A model generated the notes under the pieces. The model was given only the letters and a program-made list of their open reading frames with translations, made no database searches and had not been told where the DNA came from. From Sva-07 sp963829585 (GTDB taxonomy: Bacteria; Actinomycetota; Acidimicrobiia; Acidimicrobiales; Ilumatobacteraceae): 64,000 nt of DNA. The stretch spans positions 62,001 to 126,000 of the forward strand of contig CAWHJD010000028.1 in assembly GCA_963829585.1 (NCBI GenBank). Reading direction: 5' to 3'. Shown here in pieces: positions 8,683 through 17,146 of the stretch. The position numbers were made by a program, and so were the translations under genes. Numbering within the stretch: the stretch's first letter is position 1; each line of letters opens with the position of its first letter.

Positions 8683-9627
8683 TCAGATGTCGAGGAGCTG
8701 GCGGGTGTGGTCGACGTCGTGGGTGAGCTGGGCGATCAGCGCGTCGACGCCGTCGAACTTGCGCTCGCTTCGCAGGAAGTGCGTGAATCGCACCTCGGCG
8801 GTCTCGCCGTAGAGGTCGACGTCGACGTCGAGCAGATGCGCTTCGAGGAGCGATGCATCGGCATGCTCGTAGAACGTCGGGCGACGGCCGAGGTTGATGG
8901 CGCAGGCGTGGACGTCGCCGTTCGGACGTTCGTACCAACCGGCGTAGACGCCGTCGGCGGGCATGCACATCCCGTTCGACACACCGACGTTGGCCGTCGG
9001 AAAGCCGAGCAGGCGGCCGCGCTGGTCGCCTTCGAACACGGTGCCGCGAACCTCGTAGGGATGTCCGAGCATCGCATTGGCGCGGGCGATGTCGCCGCCG
9101 GCGAGGGCCCGACGGATCGCCGTACTGCTCACGGGCTCGTCGACGCCGTCTCGTCGTGGGATCAGGCGGATCGGTTCCACGTCGAAGCCGCTCTCGGCGC
9201 CGAGCTTGCGCAACAGGTCGACGTTGCCGTCTCGATGACGCCCGAAGTGGAAGTCCTCGCCGACCACGATGACCCTCGTCTTCAGGCAGGTCACGAGCAC
9301 CCGGTCGACGAACGACTCGGGGCTCTCGGCCGCCTGCGCCTCGTCGAACGGCACGATCACGACTGCGTCGATGCCCGTCGCCTCCAGGAGTTCGAGCTTC
9401 TGCTCGGGGCTCGTCAGCAGTCGCGGCGCGGACTCCGGGCGGACGACGCTGGCCGGATGTCGATCGAACGTGACGACCACGGATTTGGCGCCGAGCTCAT
9501 CGGCGCGTCGTCGAACCTGATCGATCACGGCACGGTGGCCGAGGTGGACGCCGTCGTAGGCGCCGATCGTGATCACCGATCGGGCATCACCCCATGAGCA
9601 GTGTTCCAGGTCGGTCACGACGAGCAC
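8683..9627 (-). CDS. ribF: Bifunctional riboflavin kinase/FAD synthetase
   Basis: RibF makes FMN and then FAD from riboflavin. The N-terminal adenylyltransferase domain shows GAYDGVHLGHRAVI (about residues 23-36) and SSTAIRRAL (about 167-175). The C-terminal kinase domain shows GFPTANVG (about 208) and GVYAGW. At 314 residues it is the normal size. GTG 9627 is supported by a TAGCGT box 6 bases upstream, so it probably has its own promoter despite following truB by only 47 bases. Confidence 0.97.
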   Translation of the reverse strand: MLVVTDLEHCSWGDARSVITIGAYDGVHLGHRAVIDQVRRRADELGAKSVVVTFDRHPASVVRPESAPRLLTSPEQKLELLEATGIDAVVIVPFDEAQAAESPESFVDRVLVTCLKTRVIVVGEDFHFGRHRDGNVDLLRKLGAESGFDVEPIRLIPRRDGVDEPVSSTAIRRALAGGDIARANAMLGHPYEVRGTVFEGDQRGRLLGFPTANVGVSNGMCMPADGVYAGWYERPNGDVHACAINLGRRPTFYEHADASLLEAHLLDVDVDLYGETAEVRFTHFLRSERKFDGVDALIAQLTHDVDHTRQLLDI

Positions 9628-9633
9628 GCCGCA

Positions 9634-9639
9634 ACGCTA
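9634..9639 (-). promoter_or_regulatory. -10 box TAGCGT of ribF
   Basis: It ends 6 bases before the GTG start on the minus strand. Confidence 0.5.
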
Positions 9640-9674
9640 CCGGCCGCGAACCACGCGGCCCGTCGTGGACGGGA

Positions 9675-10544
9675 TCAAACCGGGAGCACGACGGCCGGCT
9701 TGGCCTGACCGTCACGGAACGTCTCGTACACCGCCAGCAGCTCCCCGTGGCTGTCGAAGACCGCCCACGGCCCCTCGCCATCCCAAGCGTCGAGGACACG
9801 ACCGTTCGCGACGAGTGCTGCCACCTCGTCGCTCACCGCCACGGGCGCGAGCGCGCGAACCGCACTGGCGACCGGAAGGAGTTCGCACTGATCCGGCGGT
9901 GCGGCCTCGGCGAGCGTGAACTCACCGACATGCGTTCGGCGAAGGTTGCGCAGGTGCGCGCCGCCACCGAGGATCCGACCGAGGTCATCGGCGAGCGTGC
10001 GGATGTAGGTACCGGCCGAGCACTCGACGTCGATCGCCAACACGCCGGGTTCGGCCCAGTCGACGACATCGAACCGGTGAATCGTCACGGGACGGGGTGC
10101 GCGTTCGATCTCGATGCCTTCACGGGCGAGTTCGTGGAGGCGTTTGCCGTCGACACGGATGGCCGAGACCATCGGCGGCACCTGTGCGATGTCGCCGATG
10201 AGGTGTTCGGCGACCGCTGCGCGGGCGTCGTCGATCGTCACACGGGACATGTCGAACGTCGCCACCACCTCGCCGGACGAGTCGAGCGTCGAGGTGGACG
10301 AACCCAGGACCACCTCGCCCGTGTAGCCCTTGCGGGTCTTCTCCACGAACCGCAACAGCCGGGTGGCCTTGCCGACCGCCACCACGAGCACGCCGGTCGC
10401 GTCCGGATCGAGGGTGCCGGCATGGCCGACCTGGCGCTCACCGAATCGACGCCGCAGCATGCCGACCACGTCGTGGCTCGTCACCCCGACGGGCTTGTCG
10501 ACCACGGCCAGGCCGTGCGTCGTGGCCGGCTTGCGGCGCGCCAT
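9675..10544 (-). CDS. truB: tRNA pseudouridine(55) synthase
   Basis: TruB converts U55 of the tRNA T-loop to pseudouridine. The catalytic motif GHAGTLDPDATGVL (catalytic Asp at about 46) is intact, as are KPVGVTSHDVV near the N-terminus and GTYIRTLADDLG in the second half. The product is 289 residues, with a short C-terminal extension after the core. Its ATG overlaps the rbfA stop in the string TGATG, so the two are translationally coupled. Confidence 0.97.
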   Translation of the reverse strand: MARRKPATTHGLAVVDKPVGVTSHDVVGMLRRRFGERQVGHAGTLDPDATGVLVVAVGKATRLLRFVEKTRKGYTGEVVLGSSTSTLDSSGEVVATFDMSRVTIDDARAAVAEHLIGDIAQVPPMVSAIRVDGKRLHELAREGIEIERAPRPVTIHRFDVVDWAEPGVLAIDVECSAGTYIRTLADDLGRILGGGAHLRNLRRTHVGEFTLAEAAPPDQCELLPVASAVRALAPVAVSDEVAALVANGRVLDAWDGEGPWAVFDSHGELLAVYETFRDGQAKPAVVLPV

Positions 10545-11005
10545 CAGGCCTCGGTCGAGCCGGCGTCGGGCGAGTCGACGGCAGGCGGGTCGACGGCCGC
10601 TGGCTCGCCGTTCGCCTCGCGGTCGAGTCGCGCCCGATCCGACTTCAGGATGTCGTCGATCCGGGCCGCCGAGCGGATGACCATGTCGGGACGGAAGTCG
10701 AGGATCGGCGTCTTCTTCGCCCGGATCTGGCGGGCGATCGACGACTGCAACCTCACCCGGTGATCGGCGAACGCCGTCAGGATGTCCTCGTCGCCCTCCT
10801 CACCTGCAAGCGAGTCGAAGAACACGATCGCACGGTTCAGCTCGGGGTCGACATCGATGCCCGTGACCGTCACGAACGTGAGCCGCTCGTCGTCGATCCG
10901 CACGAGTTCATCAGCGATGATCTCCTGCAGCGTGGTGCTCACCCGCGCACTGCGTGAGTACTTCGGGGTGCTGCGGCGGCTGCTGCTGCTGCGCTTTCCT
11001 GCCAT
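10544..11005 (-). CDS. rbfA: 30S ribosome-binding factor A
   Basis: RbfA is a KH-like 16S rRNA maturation factor of the small subunit. The core (about residues 18-120) shows RVSTTLQEIIADEL, VDPELNRAIVFFDSL and a closing RPDMVIRSAARIDDIL. The N-terminal 15 residues are Ser/Arg/Lys-rich, and the last 30 are Pro/Ala/Asp-rich, longer than the E. coli protein. GAGGAG lies 9 bases upstream of ATG 11005. It is coupled to truB. Confidence 0.95.
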   Translation of the reverse strand: MAGKRSSSSRRSTPKYSRSARVSTTLQEIIADELVRIDDERLTFVTVTGIDVDPELNRAIVFFDSLAGEEGDEDILTAFADHRVRLQSSIARQIRAKKTPILDFRPDMVIRSAARIDDILKSDRARLDREANGEPAAVDPPAVDSPDAGSTEA

Positions 11006-11029
11006 GGCGTGTCTCCTCGGGAATGGCTT

Positions 11030-11054
11030 GCATCAGGGGTCAGACCCCTGATGC
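11030..11054. terminator. Perfect 25-base palindrome before rbfA
   Basis: GCATCAGGGGTC, a single A, then GACCCCTGATGC: 12-base perfect arms. It lies between the stop of the Rv2466c-like gene (11059) and the start of rbfA, so it may terminate the former. With one central base it would form a cruciform or a shorter-stem RNA hairpin. No T-run is seen on the minus strand. Confidence 0.6.
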
Positions 11055-11058
11055 ACGG

Positions 11059-11697
11059 TCAGGTGAAATCGGGGGCGGCGCGGTTCGACCGCTTGAGTTC
11101 GGCCATCCCCGGCATGGCGGCCAGCGTCTCGACGGCGTCCCACAGTTCCAGGGCATCCGCACCGGTCGGCGCCTTGGCGATGACGGGGCCGAAGAAACTC
11201 GCCTCGTTGTCTGCTCCCGGATGGAACGTCAGGATCGGTGTACCCACATCGCGACCCGCGCGGCTGAGCGCCAGCTCGGTGTCGGCGCCGATGTACTCGT
11301 CGTGCGACTCGTCGTCGGCAGCGTCGAGGTATGACGCGTCGAACCCGTTGGCCGAGAGCAGACCCCGGTACCAATTCGCCGTGTCGCCGCGGGCGGCCTC
11401 TCGCTGTGCGTGCACATGCAGGGCCGTACCGACCGCGGTGTACCAGCGTCCGACCGCAGACGGGTCGTCCAGCCGGATCGCGTCAGCGATACGCAGTCCC
11501 TGGTGACCCAGATAGTGGCCGGCGCGGTACTGGGGCGTGTACCACTCCTTGGTGTTCTTCTCGTTCAGGATCCACAGCGAGATGAACCGCCAGTCGACCT
11601 CGTAGTCACGCTGCTCGCTGACGTTGACCACCCATCGCGACGTGATCCACGCCCACGGACAGACGGGGTCGAAGAAGAAGTCGAGGTCGGCGGCCAT
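11059..11697 (-). CDS. DsbA-fold oxidoreductase of the Rv2466c type (monothiol variant)
   Basis: The 212-residue protein resembles mycobacterial Rv2466c, a mycothiol-dependent thioredoxin-fold reductase: FDPVCPWAW then ITSRW, VGTPILTF, SFFGPVIAKAPTG and a final MAELKRSN. The usual CPWC active site reads CPWA here, leaving Cys 13 as the only thiol, so a monothiol mechanism with mycothiol is inferred. It has its own TAGGTT box 6 bases before ATG 11697. It sits between infB and rbfA, where the supercluster normally has no such gene. A 2-hydroxychromene isomerase-like role is a weaker alternative. Confidence 0.82.
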   Translation of the reverse strand: MAADLDFFFDPVCPWAWITSRWVVNVSEQRDYEVDWRFISLWILNEKNTKEWYTPQYRAGHYLGHQGLRIADAIRLDDPSAVGRWYTAVGTALHVHAQREAARGDTANWYRGLLSANGFDASYLDAADDESHDEYIGADTELALSRAGRDVGTPILTFHPGADNEASFFGPVIAKAPTGADALELWDAVETLAAMPGMAELKRSNRAAPDFT

Positions 11698-11703
11698 CGC
11701 TCC

Positions 11704-11709
11704 AACCTA
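11704..11709 (-). promoter_or_regulatory. -10 box TAGGTT of the Rv2466c-like gene
   Basis: It ends 6 bases before ATG and lies just outside the 3' end of infB. Confidence 0.5.
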
Positions 11710-11717
11710 TCGACGGC

Positions 11718-14633
11718 TCAGGTCCGCGGGATCTCGACGTCTTGGTAGGTCTCGATGAGATCGCCAGGCTTGAGGTCCTGGAAGTCGGACAGACCGATAC
11801 CGCACTCGAAGCCCTCACGGACCTCGCGGGCATCGTCCTTGAACCGCTTGAGCGACGTGATGTCGCCCTTCCAGATGATCGTGCCATCGCGCAGGAAGCG
11901 CACCTTGGAGCCGCGAGTGATGACGCCCGAGCGGACGTAACATCCGGCGATCGCGCCCAGCTTGGGCACCCGGAAGATCTCGCGGACCTCGGCTTCACCG
12001 GTGACCTGCTCTTCGAACTCGGGCTCGAGCATGCCGATGACGGCCTGTTCGATGTCTTCGAGCAGCTTGTAGATGATCTCGTAGGTACGGATCTCCACTT
12101 CTTCCTGCTCGGCCAGCTTGCGGGCCTTGGCGTCGGGTCGGACATTGAAGCCGATGATCGTCGCGTTGGTCGCATTGGCCAGCGAGATGTCGTTCTCGGT
12201 GATCCCGCCCACGGCGCGGTGGACGAAGCTGACATCGACCTCGTCGCGTTCGAGTCGACGAAGCGACTCGGTGACGGCTTCGAGCGAACCCTGCACGTCG
12301 GCCTTGAGGATGATGTTCACCGAGGCCTTCTCGCCCGACTGGATCTGGGCGAAGATGTCCTCGAGCTTCGTGCCCGTCTTCACCCGGGCGTCTTCTCGCA
12401 GATGCTTCGCCTTGAGGCGCAGCTCGCGGGCCTCGGCCACCGTTCGGGCGATCTTCTCGTCGGGTGCGACCCGGAACTCGTCGCCGGCCTCGGGGACGAG
12501 TGACAGACCCAACACCTGGACGGGCGTGGACGGGCCGGCAGACTTGACCTGCTCGCCCTTGTCGTTGATCATCGCGCGGACCTTGCCCCAGGCGGCGCCG
12601 GCGACGATCGGGTCGCCGACCTTCAGCTCGCCCTTGTCGACGAGCACGGTTGCGACGGGACCACGACCCTTGTCGAGCTGGGCTTCGATGACGATGCCCT
12701 TCGCTCGGCCGGTCGGGTTGGCGGTGAGCTCTTCGAGCTCGGCAACGACCTGGAGTTGCTCGATCAGATCGTCGACGCCGATGCCCTGCAGGGCCGACAT
12801 CTCGACGACGATCGTGTCGCCGCCCCAGGATTCGGGAACGAGTTCGTATTCCGCGAGCTGCGTCAGCACGCGCTGCGGATCGGCGTTGTCCTTGTCGATC
12901 TTGTTGACCGCGACCACGATCGGCACGTCCGCGGCGCGGGCATGATTGATGGCTTCGATGGTCTGCGGCATGATGCCGTCGTCGGCGGCGACCATGAGCA
13001 CCACGATGTCGGTCGCGTCGGCACCACGGGCACGCATCTGTGTGAACGCAGCGTGACCCGGCGTGTCGAGGAACGTGACCGATCCGTGCTCGTTCTCGAC
13101 CTGATAGGCGCCGATGTGCTGGGTGATACCACCGGCCTCGCCGTCGACGACGTGCGCGCCGCGGATGTGGTCGAGCAGGGTCGTCTTGCCGTGGTCGACA
13201 TGGCCCATCACGGTGATGACCGGGGGTCGCGGCTCCTGCAGTTCGAGGTCGTCGGAGTCGTCGAACAGCTTCTGCAGTTCGACTTCTTCCTGCTGACCCG
13301 GCTCGACGAGCAGGATCTCGGCACCGACCTCGAGGGCGAACAGCTCCATCTGCTCGTCGGCCAGCGTCATCGTTGCCGTGACCATCTCGCCGTTGTTGAG
13401 CAGGAAGCGCACGACGTCGGCAGGCGTTCGGTTCAGCTTCGGAGCGAACTCCTGAGCCGACACACCACGCTCGATGATGACGACGCCCTCGGGAACGGGA
13501 GCGTCGGACGAGGTGTAGGCGGTGAACTGCGGCTGCAGGTCGTCCTGGTCGCGACGACGACGCCGACGGCCGGTACGACGCGGCGGGCGACGCTGACCAC
13601 TCGGACGGTTGCCGCCACCACCGGGACCGCCGGGACGGCCAGGGCCGCCACCACCGGGAGCGCCACCGGGACGACCCGGGGCGCCACCACCGGGGCCCCC
13701 TGCGGGACGAGGCGTGTAGCCGCCGGGGCGCGTTGCACCGGGGCGACCTGCGGGGCCACCGGTGCGGCTCGTCGGACGAGCAGAACCGGGAGGCGGCGGA
13801 ATCGGCTTGCCGCTCGGTGAGAGCGGACGGCCCGGAGGCGGTGGGATCACACGGCCGGTGGGCGACAGTGGGCGTTCGGGTGAGGCTGTTTCGGGACGTT
13901 CCTCGACCCGGCGCGCCTCGGGGGGCATCGCCACGTGCTCGGGCGGACGGCCTCCGGCGGTCGGACGGCCGCTGGAGATCACTCGGGATGCGGCATCGGA
14001 CACCGTCGGTTGGCTCTGCGCAACAGCCGGTGCCTCCTCGACGACAGGGGCCGCAGCGGCGGGCGCCACCTGCTCGATCGGCGCGGGCTCGGACGCGACG
14101 GGCTCGGGCGCCGGCGCAACCGGAACGTCCGGTTCGACGACCGGCTCGACGACTTCTGCCTCGACGGACACGGGGGCCGTGGCCTCCGGCGCTGCAGTGT
14201 CGGCGACCGGCACCTCGACGACGGGTTCGACCGCTGGTGCTTCGGCCGCTGGTGCTTCGACGGGCTCGGCCTCGGCGACCGCTTCCACCACCGACGGCAC
14301 GTCCGCCTCGGTGGGCTCGGCCTCGGCAACGGTGGGCTCGGACGCCTCGGGCTCTGCAACCTTCGTCGCATCACCCGTCTTCGGCGCAGCCTTGGCCGCG
14401 GCCTTCTTCGGTGCAGCGGCCTTCTTGACCGGCTTGGGCTCCTCGGGCTGTACGTCACGCTTGAGCCCGTCACGCTCGGCGCGACGGGTCACCATGTCGG
14501 CGTACGCCTCCGCGAGTGACGATGACGGGCCCTTTGCGGCAACGCCGAGCACACCACACAGGTCGAGGACCTCTGCGTTCGTCATCCCGAGCTCTTTCGC
14601 GAGCTCGTGGATCCTGATCTTCTTAGCTGCCAC
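11718..14633 (-). CDS. infB: Translation initiation factor IF-2
   Basis: IF-2 is the GTPase that places fMet-tRNA on the 30S subunit. The N-terminus has an IF2_N domain (KIRIHELAKELGMTNAEVL). Then comes a long Ala/Glu/Val/Pro-rich stretch (about 70-240) and an Arg/Pro/Gly-rich stretch (about 240-360). The second IF2_N repeat, the G domain (GHVDHGKTT, DTPGHAAF, NKIDKD) and the C-terminal domains follow. At 971 residues it is on the long side because of the low-complexity linker. The start is GTG 14633, with AAAGG 13 bases upstream. It follows ylxR. Confidence 0.98.
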   Translation of the reverse strand: MAAKKIRIHELAKELGMTNAEVLDLCGVLGVAAKGPSSSLAEAYADMVTRRAERDGLKRDVQPEEPKPVKKAAAPKKAAAKAAPKTGDATKVAEPEASEPTVAEAEPTEADVPSVVEAVAEAEPVEAPAAEAPAVEPVVEVPVADTAAPEATAPVSVEAEVVEPVVEPDVPVAPAPEPVASEPAPIEQVAPAAAAPVVEEAPAVAQSQPTVSDAASRVISSGRPTAGGRPPEHVAMPPEARRVEERPETASPERPLSPTGRVIPPPPGRPLSPSGKPIPPPPGSARPTSRTGGPAGRPGATRPGGYTPRPAGGPGGGAPGRPGGAPGGGGPGRPGGPGGGGNRPSGQRRPPRRTGRRRRRRDQDDLQPQFTAYTSSDAPVPEGVVIIERGVSAQEFAPKLNRTPADVVRFLLNNGEMVTATMTLADEQMELFALEVGAEILLVEPGQQEEVELQKLFDDSDDLELQEPRPPVITVMGHVDHGKTTLLDHIRGAHVVDGEAGGITQHIGAYQVENEHGSVTFLDTPGHAAFTQMRARGADATDIVVLMVAADDGIMPQTIEAINHARAADVPIVVAVNKIDKDNADPQRVLTQLAEYELVPESWGGDTIVVEMSALQGIGVDDLIEQLQVVAELEELTANPTGRAKGIVIEAQLDKGRGPVATVLVDKGELKVGDPIVAGAAWGKVRAMINDKGEQVKSAGPSTPVQVLGLSLVPEAGDEFRVAPDEKIARTVAEARELRLKAKHLREDARVKTGTKLEDIFAQIQSGEKASVNIILKADVQGSLEAVTESLRRLERDEVDVSFVHRAVGGITENDISLANATNATIIGFNVRPDAKARKLAEQEEVEIRTYEIIYKLLEDIEQAVIGMLEPEFEEQVTGEAEVREIFRVPKLGAIAGCYVRSGVITRGSKVRFLRDGTIIWKGDITSLKRFKDDAREVREGFECGIGLSDFQDLKPGDLIETYQDVEIPRT

Positions 14634-14694
14634 GTTGTCGATTCAACCTTTCACAGTCGTCTTTGCCTCGCAGATGCCGGAATCACTGCGCATC

Positions 14695-14996
14695 TCATTC
14701 GTCTTCGTCGCTGCAACAACCGCTGCAACGTGCTCTGATCGCCCGTTCGTCGTCGGGACCGACCTCGACCCGCCACGCCCGTGCGAACGCACGCCGCGCG
14801 ATCGCCGCGTCGAGACATGCGGCCTCGACGAGACCGGCACCACCCCGACCACGACACACCCACGCACCGCGGCCGTCGCTGGCGCCGTCGACGATGACTC
14901 CGGATTCCGACTTCGTGACTCGCACGAGCGCGGACTGGGGACGTCGCTGCCGGCAGCCGATACAGCTGCGAATGGGTTCGGGGTGCTCGGTGACAC
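14695..14996 (-). CDS. ylxR: YlxR (DUF448) RNA-binding protein (apparent 1-base frameshift)
   Basis: YlxR is a small nucleic-acid-binding protein encoded between nusA and infB in most bacteria. Conserved RSCIGCRQRRPQSALVRV and DGRGAWVCR motifs are present, followed by an RAFARAWR segment. GTG 14996 abuts the nusA stop (TGAGTG), but its frame gives only MSPSTPNP before going out of phase. Adding one C to the CCC run near 14973 gives a continuous 100-residue protein. Otherwise translation would need a non-standard start upstream of CIGC. The call is firm from motif and position; the exact start is not. Confidence 0.85.
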
Positions 14997-16331
14997 TCAG
15001 TCGTCGTCGCCGTTCTCGTTGGCGGACTCGTCGGATTCACCGGTGTCGGCCGCCGTCTCGGACACCGGGTCGGTCGCTGTCTCGGTCGCGGTGTCGGTCG
15101 CCGTGTCGGTCAGCAGGTCGGCGGACTCCGGCACTGCGACGTCCTCGGAGCCGTCCGTGTCGACGACTTCCACCGATTCGTCGGCGGAGGCTTCGACCTC
15201 GGTCGGAGCGACAGCTGCGGCAGCCTGCCAATCGGACTCGCTGATGACGCTGCCGTCGGCGGCGTGCCATTCCATCTCGCCGGTCTCGGCGTTGGCGCGC
15301 CACTCGCCGTCGGCATACTCGACGTCGGCGTCGCGGCCACCGGCCGGGATGCCTTCGGCGAGCTGGGTCTCGGAACGGATGTCGACGCGAACGCCGGTGA
15401 GGCGTGCCGCGAGGCGAGCGTTCTGGCCCTCTCGGCCGATCGCCAGGCTGAGCTGGTGATCGGGCACGATGACGTCGGCCGCGGTGCCGTCCTCGGAGAT
15501 GATCACCTGGGTGACCTTCGCCGGCGACAACGCCTTGGCGACGAAGTCGGCGAGATCTTCGCTGAACGGCACGATGTCGATCTTCTCGCCGCGCATCTCG
15601 TTGACGACCATGCGAACGCGACCGCCGCGGGCGCCGACACACGCGCCGACCGGATCGACGTTGTGGTCGTTCGACCAGACGGCGATCTTGGTGCGATGGC
15701 CCGGTTCACGGGCACAGGCCTTGATCTCGACGATGCCGTCGGCGATCTCGGGCACTTCGAGCTCGAACAACCGCTTGATGAGACCGGGATGCGTACGCGA
15801 GACGACGATCTGCGGGCCCTTCGGCGTGCGCCGGACTTCCACGATGTACGCCTTCTGACGCTCGCCCTGGGCCGGACGCTCGAACGGGACCTGCTCGGCC
15901 TGCGGCAGCAGCGCCTCGACCCGGCCGAGGTCGAGCAGTGTGTAGCGGGCGTCGGTGCGCTGGATGATGCCCGTGACGATGTCGCCCTCGCGGTTGGCGT
16001 ACTCCTCGAACTTGCGCTCGGATTCGACCTCGCGGATGCGCTGGCTCATGACCTGACGGAATGTCTGCGCCGCGATGCGACCGAGTTCGTCCTTCTTGGG
16101 CGTGTCGTCGCGCTCGTTGATCCAGTTGCCGTCCTCGTCGACGTCGTACGCGATGAACGAGAACTCCATGGTCTCGGGGTTCACTTCGACGACCACTTCG
16201 TCGGCGGCGTCGGGGCGACGCTTGTACGCCGAGGCGAGGGCGTCGACGAGGACGTGCAGCAGCGTGTCCTCGGAGATGCCCTTCTCCTGGGCCAGCATGC
16301 CGATGGCCTCACTCATGTCGAGGTTGCTCAT
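14997..16331 (-). CDS. nusA: Transcription termination/antitermination factor NusA
   Basis: NusA binds RNA polymerase and controls pausing, termination and antitermination. The 444-residue protein has an N-terminal RNAP-binding domain, S1 (GDIVTGIIQRTDARYTLLDL region, about 130-200) and KH1/KH2 domains. The KH motifs are VGACVGARGGRVR and LAIGREGQNARLAARL. A Thr/Asp/Glu-rich acidic tail of about 90 residues follows. ATG 16331 overlaps the rimP stop (ATGA), so a longer reading to 16448 is rejected. Confidence 0.97.
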   Translation of the reverse strand: MSNLDMSEAIGMLAQEKGISEDTLLHVLVDALASAYKRRPDAADEVVVEVNPETMEFSFIAYDVDEDGNWINERDDTPKKDELGRIAAQTFRQVMSQRIREVESERKFEEYANREGDIVTGIIQRTDARYTLLDLGRVEALLPQAEQVPFERPAQGERQKAYIVEVRRTPKGPQIVVSRTHPGLIKRLFELEVPEIADGIVEIKACAREPGHRTKIAVWSNDHNVDPVGACVGARGGRVRMVVNEMRGEKIDIVPFSEDLADFVAKALSPAKVTQVIISEDGTAADVIVPDHQLSLAIGREGQNARLAARLTGVRVDIRSETQLAEGIPAGGRDADVEYADGEWRANAETGEMEWHAADGSVISESDWQAAAAVAPTEVEASADESVEVVDTDGSEDVAVPESADLLTDTATDTATETATDPVSETAADTGESDESANENGDDD

Positions 16332-16906
16332 GACGGTTGCTTCTCCTTCGTCGATGTCGGATTCTGAGTCGTTGCGGCCGATGCCTTGGCAGTGGCCTTC
16401 TTCGATTGCTTGCCCGACGGCTTGCCGGGCTTGGGCTTGGGGCCCCACTCGAACACGGTGCGCGCCTTGTCGATCTCGGTGATCACGACGGTGCGCTCGG
16501 TACCGTCGTCGAGCAGGAGCGTGGCGCAGCGATCGTCCGCCGAGACCAGCGTTCCCTGCAGCCGGCGCGGGTCGGCGAGCGCATCACGCAGGCGCACGGA
16601 GATGGTCTTGCCCACCTCGCGCCGGAAATGGGCCGGCGTGCGCAGCTGGCGTTCGAGTCCGGGACTGGTGACCTCGAGCGTGTACTGCCCGGCGATCGGG
16701 TCCTCGTGGTCGAGTTCTCGCGAGATCAGACGAGTGGCGAGCGACAGTGAGTCGAGCGTGATGCCGCCTTCGGATCCCGGCAGCGTGTCGAGGGTGATCC
16801 GGATCGTGGCACCCCGGCGCTCGATGTCGTAGACGTCGAGTGAGAGATCGGAGGCAATCGGGCCGACGAGGGCGTGCATGCGATCGATCTCTGATGCTGC
16901 GCTCAT
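16328..16906 (-). CDS. rimP: Ribosome maturation factor RimP
   Basis: RimP assists 30S assembly. The N-terminal alpha/beta domain and C-terminal SH3-like domain are visible, with LDVYDIERRG, EVTSPGLERQLRTPAHF (the family signature) and GTLVSADD. A Lys/Thr/Ala-rich tail of about 40 residues follows. ATG 16906 is preceded by a strong AAAGGAGG about 8 bases upstream. It opens the rimP-nusA-ylxR-infB operon. A perfect hairpin followed by a T-rich stretch stands between the promoter region and the ribosome site. Confidence 0.95.
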   Translation of the reverse strand: MSAASEIDRMHALVGPIASDLSLDVYDIERRGATIRITLDTLPGSEGGITLDSLSLATRLISRELDHEDPIAGQYTLEVTSPGLERQLRTPAHFRREVGKTISVRLRDALADPRRLQGTLVSADDRCATLLLDDGTERTVVITEIDKARTVFEWGPKPKPGKPSGKQSKKATAKASAATTQNPTSTKEKQPS

Positions 16907-16930
16907 CGGAACTGCCTCCTTTCAACAAAC

Positions 16931-16957
16931 AAGGCGTGGGGCTCAGCCCCACGCCTT
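16931..16957 (-). terminator. Hairpin with T-rich tail in the rimP-nusA leader (possible attenuator)
   Basis: AAGGCGTGGGGCT, one base, AGCCCCACGCCTT: 13-base perfect arms. On the minus strand it is followed by TTGTTTGTTG and then AAAGGAGG of rimP. This is the shape of an intrinsic terminator placed before the first gene of the operon, so attenuation is plausible. Confidence 0.6.
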
Positions 16958-17062
16958 TCGGTACCAAACCAAATGGATCCCTCATGATAGCAGCGTCCGA
17001 GCGTCGTTTGACAGGGCCCACCCCGTCACGCCACGCCCCATCGCCAACCCCATCGCCAACCC

Positions 17063-17115
17063 CGGTTTGCGTGACGGTTCCGACGTACCGCCCCAACCAT
17101 TCTGCAACGCAAACG
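17063..17115. repeat. Dispersed structured element, family B, copy 1
   Basis: This 53-base element starts CGGTTTGCGTGACGGTTCC and ends TGCAACGCAAACG. The outer arms (TTTGCGT/ACGCAAA) and inner arms (GGTT/AACC) pair. Copy 2 at 39811-39863 has identical arms and the same length, with different bases in two short segments. Here it lies just upstream of the proS promoter, reaching its -35 region. Confidence 0.8.
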
Positions 17116-17134
17116 ATCGCTGGGTGCCACTCAG

Positions 17135-17140
17135 TACAGT
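17135..17140 (+). promoter_or_regulatory. -10 box TACAGT of proS
   Basis: It lies 6 bases before GTG 17147 and favours that start over ATG 17156. Confidence 0.5.
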
Positions 17141-17146
17141 GCCCGG

